Shown here piece after piece: positions 34,041-40,141 of a stretch of DNA of 40,141 nt; position 1 is the first letter of the stretch; each line of letters opens with the position of its first letter. A program made the translations under genes and the position numbers. The notes under the pieces are model-generated. The model did not search any database. It was not told the origin of the DNA and saw only the letters and a program-made list of their open reading frames with translations. This DNA is from Lentimicrobiaceae bacterium (lineage in GTDB: Bacteria > Bacteroidota > Bacteroidia > Bacteroidales > UBA4417), in assembly GCA_028697555.1 (NCBI GenBank), contig JAQVEX010000022.1, positions 1 through 40,141 of the forward strand, written 5' to 3'.

Positions 34041-34092
34041 CAATATTTTCGGTCGCTGAGTGCCGAAGGCGTATCGAAGCGCGAAAATATTG
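34041..34092. repeat. Palindromic element, copy 4
   Basis: CAATATTTTCG (34041-34051) and CGAAAATATTG (34082-34092) pair perfectly over 11 bases; CGCT (34054-34057) and AGCG (34078-34081) extend the stem, and GCC-GAA-GGC (34062-34070) forms an inner hairpin. It shares 24 identical bases with copy 1. Confidence 0.75.
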
Positions 34093-34113
34093 GAACTTCT
34101 AATTTCTGACTTT

Positions 34114-34137
34114 GGTTGCTGAGCTCGCCGAAGCACT
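34114..34137. repeat. Palindromic element, copy 5 (degenerate)
   Basis: GGTTGCTGAG (34114-34123) followed by GCCGAAGCA keeps the family core with weaker arm pairing. Confidence 0.45.
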
Positions 34138-34178
34138 AATTTCTAACTTTATTTGCCAACAGCTAATAGCCAATAACC

Positions 34179-35723
34179 TCACCTATACACCGAATACAAC
34201 ATCCTATTTAATCTAAAAACATAAAAATCATAAACATTTTTATTGCATCTGTATATCCTGATAGTATCGGGAATGCTGTATTGCTCAAATGCTATGCCCG
34301 TCATAGTTCCCAAAGGACGATAATCAATACTTGAAGTTAAATAATAAGCATCGGAACCTTTGTTTAAGATTGGCTTTTTGCTGTTAATCCACGCATATTC
34401 ATGAATATCAATAGTATCGCCGTAGGCATAAACAACATGCTGTGGCGATTTTCTTTCGATATAATACTCGTAATTGGCTGCAGGAAACCACCTTGACGCC
34501 AATATAGGAGCATCTTTTTGCATCAGACCTTCATCTTCGTAATGCTTCGCTAACTTGATAAATTCATCGTTCAGGAAATCCCAACCGTACAATTCTAAAG
34601 AAAAATCATCGATGATGAGATTTTTGTTCTTGCTTATTTTTTCGATAGGAATAAACCCTGTTTTTATCTGTAAAGGAGCTACCAAAATAAAAGCTATAAA
34701 ATATGAAGCAATAATTCCAATATACAACTTTGCACGTTTGCGTTTGCTTATATATTCAGCCAATAATAGCGACAACATCAGGTATCCTACTCCATTCCAA
34801 TGCGGTAATGTTTGTTTATAAAGCGATGCAACAATAAAAACAAAAATAATCGGCAACGATAAATACAATATAAAACCTTGCGGTGTAGATTGCTTCTTGA
34901 ACAAATGCTTGATATTCAAAACTATAATAAACAAAAGCGACACAAAAATAAACGGATTTGTGTATAATGCGTTTCCACCGACAAATTGAATGAAATACTG
35001 CCAATTTATTTCAGGACTACCAATAGCTACACGACTTTCGTGAAAAACAAAGCTTACAAAGTTGTTATTGATATTCCAAATAAGCGTTGGTAACAGCGAC
35101 AACAAAATAATAAACTGTCCTATGTAAAAAGTTTTAGTTTTTAACCATTTGCGGCGGTATATTACGATGAAAGCTAAACTGCCTATCCATAAAAATGCGG
35201 CGGTATATTTCGACATCAAAGCCAAAGCCGTGAAAAAACAAGCCCACAAAAAGTTGTGTCGTACCCTGATTTTGTTGTCTTTGTGTATGAAAAACGCATT
35301 GACAAAGAAATAAAAAGCCAGTAACCAAAACGTCGTCAGCGGAGCATCGGGTAAAATGAAAATACCTGTAATTATAAATCCGTACAAATTGAACGTGTAA
35401 AGCAAAGCCGCAATAAAAGCGGACTTACTATCCCACAGTTTTAGAGCAATAAAGTAAATAAGCCAAGTGTTAAAAGTGCCTAAGACGACAGCCGCCAATC
35501 GTATAAACAACTCCGATGAAAACAATAAATTAAGAGTAAAAAGCTGAATAATCCAACCAACCATACCCGGATGGTCGAAATGGCTTAAGCTCGGAAACTT
35601 GGCATAAACATAATAATATGCCTCATCGTTGCCAAGCGGAAATGCACAAGCCAGCACAAGGCGTACTGCAAAAGAAATTATCAGAAGCCAACCCAAAGGC
35701 GTAATAACTCTTAATTTGCGCAT
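34179..35723 (-). CDS. GT39-type membrane glycosyltransferase (ArnT/PMT-like)
   Basis: A 514-residue inner-membrane protein with a dozen or so helices. The first periplasmic loop carries GNDEAYYYVYAKFPSLSHFD (about 32-51), with the catalytic acidic residue expected in GT39/GT83 enzymes; a later loop has ILPDAPLTTFW. Such enzymes move sugar from a polyprenyl-phosphate carrier to protein or lipid on the outer face of the inner membrane. The C-terminal 150 residues form a soluble, probably periplasmic domain. It is last in a four-gene operon after the PHP-like protein (18-base gap). Substrate and acceptor unknown. Confidence 0.88.
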   Translation of the reverse strand: MRKLRVITPLGWLLIISFAVRLVLACAFPLGNDEAYYYVYAKFPSLSHFDHPGMVGWIIQLFTLNLLFSSELFIRLAAVVLGTFNTWLIYFIALKLWDSKSAFIAALLYTFNLYGFIITGIFILPDAPLTTFWLLAFYFFVNAFFIHKDNKIRVRHNFLWACFFTALALMSKYTAAFLWIGSLAFIVIYRRKWLKTKTFYIGQFIILLSLLPTLIWNINNNFVSFVFHESRVAIGSPEINWQYFIQFVGGNALYTNPFIFVSLLFIIVLNIKHLFKKQSTPQGFILYLSLPIIFVFIVASLYKQTLPHWNGVGYLMLSLLLAEYISKRKRAKLYIGIIASYFIAFILVAPLQIKTGFIPIEKISKNKNLIIDDFSLELYGWDFLNDEFIKLAKHYEDEGLMQKDAPILASRWFPAANYEYYIERKSPQHVVYAYGDTIDIHEYAWINSKKPILNKGSDAYYLTSSIDYRPLGTMTGIAFEQYSIPDTIRIYRCNKNVYDFYVFRLNRMLYSVYR

Positions 35724-35741
35724 TTATTATTATCTTAAATT

Positions 35742-36986
35742 TTATACTTTACGTTTGCGTCTGTTTACTCTTCGTGTTACCGTATAAGCGACTGCAAATA
35801 TCGCAGCAGCAACAATTATTAACCTAACTATAAATGTTTTGGCATTATTGACGACCGCCTTCGGCATTGGCGGAATATCGCCATCGGATGAACGCATAAT
35901 CGGATTGAAAAACAATTGTATTCCGTCGAAAAACTGTTCGGTTTTCAGATAAGCTACAAGTCTTACGTAAGTGTCGCTTGGTTTTACGACATAGTAAGCA
36001 CTTTTGCCGCCTTCTACACGTTTGAGCAACCTACCGTTTTGTCCAAAAAAATCGTATCTGGAAACATTTTTTGTCATCTCAACACAAAACGTATCATTTA
36101 CAAGAGTAATCTTTGAAGGCATGCTCATACTGTCAAGTCTGGCTTTTCTAATTTCCCACGATTCCACATCGTGATTTTTGACCCAAACTCCTATGTTATT
36201 CCCTTCGGACAAGGATTTAAACACATCTTCTCTTTTATTACTTTCGGTATTTACAAGATTAAACCTTGAAGCCACCCCGTAGCAATTATAAACATCGTGC
36301 ATGTCGTCGTTTGCCAACAACAAAGCCGGTCTGCCTGCCGACAAAGCACTATCCCAGTGCGATATTGAATTTTCGTAACCGTTAAGCACTTCAATAAAAT
36401 CGTAACTTGTCAGATAAGAAAAATCTTTTGGTCTATAACCGTGGAAAAAAGCCGGATGATTGACACAAAGCAAATCACAGTGTTTTTTCAGCAAATCTAT
36501 CATATATTGTTTCTGGCTAAGCGTTTGATACAGTGGCAAATCGAACCAAACCACTTTTTTTGCTCCCAAATTCAAATGATGATTTTTAAATATGCTGTAA
36601 CCGTGTTCGTAATTGGGTATGTAGCTTTCTTCGTCGGATTTGTATTCATTAATGGTTTGATAATTACTTATGGAAAGCGAAGAAAAACCCATGTACTCGT
36701 AGCGTTCAAAAATTGCTTCATCTGTGTTTTTAGAACCGTTTGTAAAACCTCCCCATGCATTTGAATGCATGTGGAAATTACCTCTGATTGTATTTTCGGC
36801 TTTAAAGTTTTTGTACGGATTGTATAAAAAATTGCCTTCAAATTTATTTTTATCCGGAAAATCGTAACGCGGAACAAATAAATGCACAAGTGCGGCAACT
36901 ACAACCAAAAATAATATAAATAACAGTACAGATTTAATTACAATCCATAAGGGTTTAAAAATGTATTTAACAATAAACCTATTCAT
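35742..36986 (-). CDS. Membrane-anchored PHP-domain-like protein
   Basis: A 414-residue protein with one helix at each end (about 12-37 and 385-402) and a very basic tail (RRVNRRKRKV), so the middle should be periplasmic. That middle resembles a PHP phosphoesterase: FHMHSN (71-76) gives the HxH pair, VNHPAF (175-180) a further His, FIEVLNG (197-203) an acid, and LLANDDMHDV (223-232) the final D-x-H. The usual TDH motif is replaced by SNY (107-109), so the metal site is altered or lost. A beta domain (about 290-360) follows. Its start overlaps the stop of the Omp28-type gene by eight bases. Confidence 0.78.
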   Translation of the reverse strand: MNRFIVKYIFKPLWIVIKSVLLFILFLVVVAALVHLFVPRYDFPDKNKFEGNFLYNPYKNFKAENTIRGNFHMHSNAWGGFTNGSKNTDEAIFERYEYMGFSSLSISNYQTINEYKSDEESYIPNYEHGYSIFKNHHLNLGAKKVVWFDLPLYQTLSQKQYMIDLLKKHCDLLCVNHPAFFHGYRPKDFSYLTSYDFIEVLNGYENSISHWDSALSAGRPALLLANDDMHDVYNCYGVASRFNLVNTESNKREDVFKSLSEGNNIGVWVKNHDVESWEIRKARLDSMSMPSKITLVNDTFCVEMTKNVSRYDFFGQNGRLLKRVEGGKSAYYVVKPSDTYVRLVAYLKTEQFFDGIQLFFNPIMRSSDGDIPPMPKAVVNNAKTFIVRLIIVAAAIFAVAYTVTRRVNRRKRKV

Positions 36987-37884
36987 TAATTACGACTTTG
37001 CATTCGGTTACTTGCAGGATTTCTCTAGTGTTTAAGTCGGAAATAAATGCGACAACCGTACAGTTTTCGGGTACGGGAGTGTTTATTGTATTAATTCTCT
37101 TCACATGAACAGGAAAAGTCTTAATAATCGGGTCTGTTGAAGTTTCTTCAGCGCTAAGAATTGGTGTTCCCCAGGTGCCATTAACGGCTCCAACCAAAAC
37201 ATGATTATGTTCGTAATCTTCAATTGTAGGCGTGCTTCCAACATTCGGATCGTTATTATGTTGCGGAGCAATAATCTTATCTTGAATTATAACTACGTTA
37301 AGATTTAAAGCCCTGCCTGAAATAGGCGTTAAAAAAGTTGTTTTTGTATGAATACAAAGATTATCCAATTCAGCATCGTAATCATTAATAATTTGCAGTT
37401 CTACTTCGGGAGTTGCATTTTTTGCTTCTCTAATACCGTTATTCCAAGCCGATGGCTGATAGACATGCGCTCCTTCTAAGTATTTCAATCTGTTTATCAT
37501 TCCATTGGGATTTCCGTTTAGTCCGACTTTAAAATAGTCGTCCCACTCGGTTCCGCAAGTCGTTCTGAAATCATATCCGCCGGCAGGATTTGCAAAGAAA
37601 CCTGCATGAACGGCTACAACAACCAAAGTATCTTTGTACCTCGCCTTCAAATCGCTTGCTATTAGTGCTGCCTTAGGACAGTTTACGCAAAGGTGTCCGG
37701 TATAATCTTCCAACAAAACTCGTTTGTACGGCGACTGAACAGTCGGAAACTCAGGAGTAACACAATTGAACGAAGTATCTATTTCTTGCTTTTCAACGTA
37801 AGGCGAATCTATCACATCACAACTGCTAAAAGCATAAGACAAACCGATTATAATTGCTACTATGTATAATATATTTCTTTTCAT
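36979..37884 (-). CDS. Omp28-type outer-membrane lipoprotein with thioredoxin-like domain
   Basis: A 301-residue lipoprotein: signal peptide ending YAFSSC, lipidated Cys22. After a short linker, RVLLEDYTGHLCVNCPKAA (about 55-73) holds a CxxC pair (Cys66, Cys69) at the place expected in a thioredoxin fold. TLVVVAVHAGFFANPAGG and a GNPNGMINR segment continue that fold. The C-terminal half is a beta-rich domain typical of Omp28-related proteins. It lies between a barrel gene with a C-terminal cysteine pair (18-base gap) and the PHP-like gene (8-base overlap). A role in thiol chemistry at the outer membrane is possible but not shown. Confidence 0.87.
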   Translation of the reverse strand: MKRNILYIVAIIIGLSYAFSSCDVIDSPYVEKQEIDTSFNCVTPEFPTVQSPYKRVLLEDYTGHLCVNCPKAALIASDLKARYKDTLVVVAVHAGFFANPAGGYDFRTTCGTEWDDYFKVGLNGNPNGMINRLKYLEGAHVYQPSAWNNGIREAKNATPEVELQIINDYDAELDNLCIHTKTTFLTPISGRALNLNVVIIQDKIIAPQHNNDPNVGSTPTIEDYEHNHVLVGAVNGTWGTPILSAEETSTDPIIKTFPVHVKRINTINTPVPENCTVVAFISDLNTREILQVTECKVVINE

Positions 37885-37902
37885 GATATTGTTTTTAAAC
37901 GA

Positions 37903-39594
37903 TTAAAAATTAGTGGTTAAAGATACGGTTAATCCGTTTGAAGCCGGCATTTCGCGACATACTCCGCCTACACAAACAACGCCTTTGCGCTGACGTCCGT
38001 ACGAAATTTGAATGCGGTTTGCTCCATTGTTATACGCCATAGCTACCAAAGGATAGTGTAGTCGTTGGTCGGGATTTGGGTTTCCAAAATTATACATATT
38101 GGCAACGCTGAAAAACCACTTCGGAGCTACAGAATACTCAACAAGAGCATAAGCCCAATCGCCTTCTTCCTGCTCTGTGAACATTGCCTGTGCTTCAAAT
38201 CTGATTGATTGCTTGGTAGTAATTCTGTAAGAGTTATCGGCAATAAATATGTGAGCTTTCATGTAGTCGCCATGACCTTGAACAACAAAGTTGTCGATGC
38301 CTTGATACATGTAAGTAAAAATTAATTTATACGATTTGGTAAACCTATGACCAATTTCCAAAATCAAGTCTTTGTAGTAGTTATCTTTGCCGGGTTTAAA
38401 AAACGATGAGGTGTAACCAAGTGTTCCGTTAGTGGTTTCAAAAATTTCTTCACCCGGTACAGGAGTTTTCTCAATTCCGTTTACTATCGAACCCGACAAT
38501 GACAAGTCAACACCGTATTTGCCACCCAAAAGAGTGTTACGCTTGATTTTGTAATTAATTTGAGCTTGCAAACCCATTTCATTGTTAGGCAAAGTTGCGT
38601 ACGGATATAGCGAAGCCAAAGAATAAGTCTGTTGCTTAGTTATCGATGGCAAGTAGTTTATATCAAGAGCTTTGTCGGCTCCCGTACGTCTCGATTTAAA
38701 AGTCATATTATCCAAGCGTTTTGCTTGTATAAAAGCTCCAAAACCTCTTTGGTTGTACGATAAGCTAACAAGCATTGCTTCGCCTGGTTTGTAAATATAG
38801 CCGTTTTTGTCGTTAGGATCGTTGACTTTTCTGACGTACTCGCCGGTTAGACTGAAGTTTTTATAAATCATATTTATTCTACCTGCGCCAGCACCAACAT
38901 TTAAAGGCAATATCAGCAACTCGTTGGGGTGATTTGAATCTTTATATTTGTTGTATATCTGTTCGTTATCTTCGTATTTGCTGACAAAGCTACCGCCTAA
39001 GTTTATTTTCAACGGCGAGTTTTCAAATGATGGAATAAGATCGTTTAAAAATACGTCAGCATCAATACCTCTAACGATGCCGGGTCCTTTTTCCCAATAA
39101 TATCTTTGCGTTCCGTAAATAGCTTTAAGGTCGATGCTTTTGTGCGGTCTGAATTTAACTCTTAATCCGTACAACGAATTATCCAAACCCAAATTATGCT
39201 CTTCGTACGTTCTGAAAATCATACCGCTACCAAATTGCTCGTAGATATTTCCTGCTGTAATCTGGAATTGTCCTGTTTTGTAATCGACGTGCCAGTATGG
39301 GATACCGCTACCTTTATATTTGATGTCGTATCCGTTTATTGGATTCAAATAAGTTTCAAAACGCATTCCGGCATTGAAATTTCCCGAAGTGTAAATGATG
39401 TTAGTCCAACTGTTCATCAACATTTTTTCGCTAACAGGTTTTGCTCCAATAAGCGAGTCGGGTCTGTAATACTGAGCATCCATCTGAAAATTACCATTAA
39501 TACGACCTCCCAAAATTTCGTTTTGAGAAAAAACAGTCATCGGCAAAGCGGCAATAAGCAAAATTGCAACTAAAATATGTTTGTGTGTTTTCAA
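37903..39594 (-). CDS. Outer-membrane barrel protein (DUF6029-like)
   Basis: A 563-residue protein with a signal peptide (about 1-23, ending VFSQ), many amphipathic strands with aromatic girdles (NFNAGMRFETYLN, YKLIFTYMYQGI, KWFFSVANMYNFG) and a C-terminal TTNF, so it is an outer-membrane beta barrel of roughly 20 or more strands. Just before the last strand lies GRQRKGVVCVGGVCREMPAS with two cysteines (541 and 546). I associate this motif with the DUF6029 family, without certainty. It is first in the four-gene minus-strand operon and follows its own promoter. Function unknown. Confidence 0.82.
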   Translation of the reverse strand: MKTHKHILVAILLIAALPMTVFSQNEILGGRINGNFQMDAQYYRPDSLIGAKPVSEKMLMNSWTNIIYTSGNFNAGMRFETYLNPINGYDIKYKGSGIPYWHVDYKTGQFQITAGNIYEQFGSGMIFRTYEEHNLGLDNSLYGLRVKFRPHKSIDLKAIYGTQRYYWEKGPGIVRGIDADVFLNDLIPSFENSPLKINLGGSFVSKYEDNEQIYNKYKDSNHPNELLILPLNVGAGAGRINMIYKNFSLTGEYVRKVNDPNDKNGYIYKPGEAMLVSLSYNQRGFGAFIQAKRLDNMTFKSRRTGADKALDINYLPSITKQQTYSLASLYPYATLPNNEMGLQAQINYKIKRNTLLGGKYGVDLSLSGSIVNGIEKTPVPGEEIFETTNGTLGYTSSFFKPGKDNYYKDLILEIGHRFTKSYKLIFTYMYQGIDNFVVQGHGDYMKAHIFIADNSYRITTKQSIRFEAQAMFTEQEEGDWAYALVEYSVAPKWFFSVANMYNFGNPNPDQRLHYPLVAMAYNNGANRIQISYGRQRKGVVCVGGVCREMPASNGLTVSLTTNF

Positions 39595-39629
39595 AATAAT
39601 AAGTTTTAGTTTTTCTTAATATAACGCAA

Positions 39630-39637
39630 CAAATCTA
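39630..39637 (-). promoter_or_regulatory. -7 box of the barrel/Omp28/PHP/GT39 operon
   Basis: TAGATTTG on the minus strand is a full TAnnTTTG match, about 36 bases before the ATG. A TTG lies 23 bases further upstream. Confidence 0.5.
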
Positions 39638-39689
39638 CACTTTTTTTAATAACTAATCGTCAAGTTAATAATAAGTTGTTTGTTTTTTG

Positions 39690-39763
39690 CGACCTCGGAG
39701 GGATTCAAACCCCCGACCTTCAGAACCGGAATCTGACGTTCTATTCAGCTGAACTACGAGGTC
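39690..39763 (-). tRNA. tRNA-Arg (anticodon CCG)
   Basis: All four arms fold: acceptor GACCTCG/CGAGGTC (perfect), D arm GTTC/GAAC, anticodon arm TCAGA-TTCCGGT-TCTGA with CCG at the anticodon place, and T arm GGGGG-TTTGAAT-CCCTC with one G-U pair. The discriminator base is G and no CCA is encoded. It reads the CGG codon. Confidence 0.97.
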
Positions 39764-39780
39764 TTATTTATATATAATCA

Positions 39781-39788
39781 CAAAAATA
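39781..39788 (-). promoter_or_regulatory. -7 box of tRNA-Arg
   Basis: TATTTTTG on the minus strand, 17 bases upstream of the tRNA 5' end; directly back to back with the folB box. Confidence 0.5.
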
Positions 39789-39789
39789 C

Positions 39790-39797
39790 TATTTTTG
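39790..39797 (+). promoter_or_regulatory. -7 box of folB
   Basis: TATTTTTG, a full TAnnTTTG match, 14 bases before the ATG. No -33 TTG visible. Confidence 0.5.
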
Positions 39798-39811
39798 CTG
39801 AAAATATATTT

Positions 39812-40141
39812 ATGAGTACAATTTTTATCGAAGGCATGCAGTTTTTGGCTTACCATGGCTGCTACAAAGAAGAGAAAATTATTGGTAATTATTTTGAAGT
39901 AAATGTCAGCATAGATTACGATACATCGGCTGTTGAAAACAGCGATGACTTAGAAAACACGATTAATTACCAAAGTGTTTACAAATTGGTTAAAGCCGAA
40001 ATGGAAATTGCTTCCAAAACCATTGAACACGTTGGTTACAGAATTTTAAACTCAATTTACAAAGAGTTTCCGGCTGTAAAAAACGTGAAAGTTAAAGTCA
40101 GCAAACTCAATCCAATGCTACTCTCGGGCGGAGTTGTCGAT
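39812..40141 (+). CDS. folB: Dihydroneopterin aldolase, cut by the window edge
   Basis: The first 110 codons of a folate-pathway enzyme that cleaves dihydroneopterin to hydroxymethyl-dihydropterin and glycolaldehyde. The N-terminal IEGMQFLAYHGCYKEEK is the family signature with the Glu at 20/21; IEHVGYRIL (71-79) and VKVSKLNPM (94-102, Lys98) supply the remaining active-site residues. Family members have about 120 residues, so only some ten are missing beyond the window. It is divergent from tRNA-Arg. folP, which acts two steps later, is about 29 kb away, so the pathway genes are not in one operon. Confidence 0.94.
   Translation, partial: MSTIFIEGMQFLAYHGCYKEEKIIGNYFEVNVSIDYDTSAVENSDDLENTINYQSVYKLVKAEMEIASKTIEHVGYRILNSIYKEFPAVKNVKVKVSKLNPMLLSGGVVD

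Larger units (their letters stand above)
33703..34178. repeat. Convergent gap with heptanucleotide tract J and three palindromic elements
   Basis: 33703-33850 holds GGTCGGT/GAATGGT units, then GGGTTAC, GGGTTGC, GAGTTGC, GGGT in 7-base steps, and two palindromes around CCCGA(G/A)..TTCGGG (33722-33738 and 33823-33838). About 33850-34000 is plain A+T-rich DNA without a gene. Palindromic elements follow at 34004, 34041 and 34114. A last short heptanucleotide run, AACAGCT, AATAGCC, AATAACC (34158-34178), abuts the stop of the GT39 gene. Confidence 0.78.

Overview
The window looks like chromosome of an uncultured or little-studied member of the Bacteroidota, probably Bacteroidales-like. Reasons: A+T-rich DNA; a TonB-dependent receptor with a carboxypeptidase-like N-terminal domain; an Omp28-type lipoprotein next to a barrel whose C-terminal cysteine motif I associate with DUF6029; a DAHP synthase/chorismate mutase fusion; the order folP / DUF1599 / DoxX-like / tpiA; weak Shine-Dalgarno signals; and many copies of the Bacteroidota -7 promoter box TAnnTTTG. 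I see no phage, IS element, CRISPR array or rRNA. One tRNA is present (Arg-CCG).

Layout: (1) 281-3129, minus: a U32-family protein and an S41 processing protease, overlapping. (2) 3463-4545: class II fructose-bisphosphate aldolase. (3) 4763-6918, minus: two double-domain universal stress proteins around a small SPOR protein. (4) 7173-8567: S-adenosylhomocysteinase. (5) 8655-10355, minus: folP then cdaA (c-di-AMP synthesis). (6) 10379-19444, plus: a tight six-gene run of DUF1599, DoxX-like, tpiA, prmA, a 1500-residue exported protein of unknown function and a family 2 glycosyltransferase. (7) 19754-20952: an exported protein and a lipoprotein, bounded by direct repeats. (8) 21175-24917, minus: a TonB-dependent receptor and a secreted acid-phosphatase-like enzyme. 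(9) 25377-28273: ECF sigma factor, a membrane-anchored probable anti-sigma protein with a barrel-like C-terminus, and dusB. (10) DAHP synthase/chorismate mutase, a YeiH-type transporter, a YjjG-like HAD nucleotidase, a lipoprotein and a LuxE-like acyl-activating protein. (11) 34179-39594, minus: a four-gene envelope operon (outer-membrane barrel, Omp28 lipoprotein, membrane-anchored PHP-like protein, GT39). (12) tRNA-Arg and the start of folB, divergent.

The most unusual signal lies between the genes. Nearly every long gap holds degenerate repeats whose sequences differ from gap to gap (AGCCAAA, GGTGGTC, AACTCAG, AACACGT and others) but which almost all keep a 7-bp period and are often arranged as inverted arms. 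Unrelated-looking units follow one another in the same 7-bp register, most clearly at 19545-19610. Mixed in are palindromic elements with a GGT(C/G)GCTGAG ... TCGAAGC core and two very regular hairpins (72-104 and 25235-25269). One tract carries a copy of the 3' end of the phosphatase gene, so a two-gene, lower-GC segment is flanked by 55-bp direct repeats; this suggests that these tracts take part in recombination and gene insertion.

Second in interest are protein architectures: the 1500-residue exported protein, the sigma-linked protein joining a cytoplasmic motif, one membrane helix and a barrel-like end, and the four-gene envelope operon with its PHP-like protein lacking the usual DH motif.
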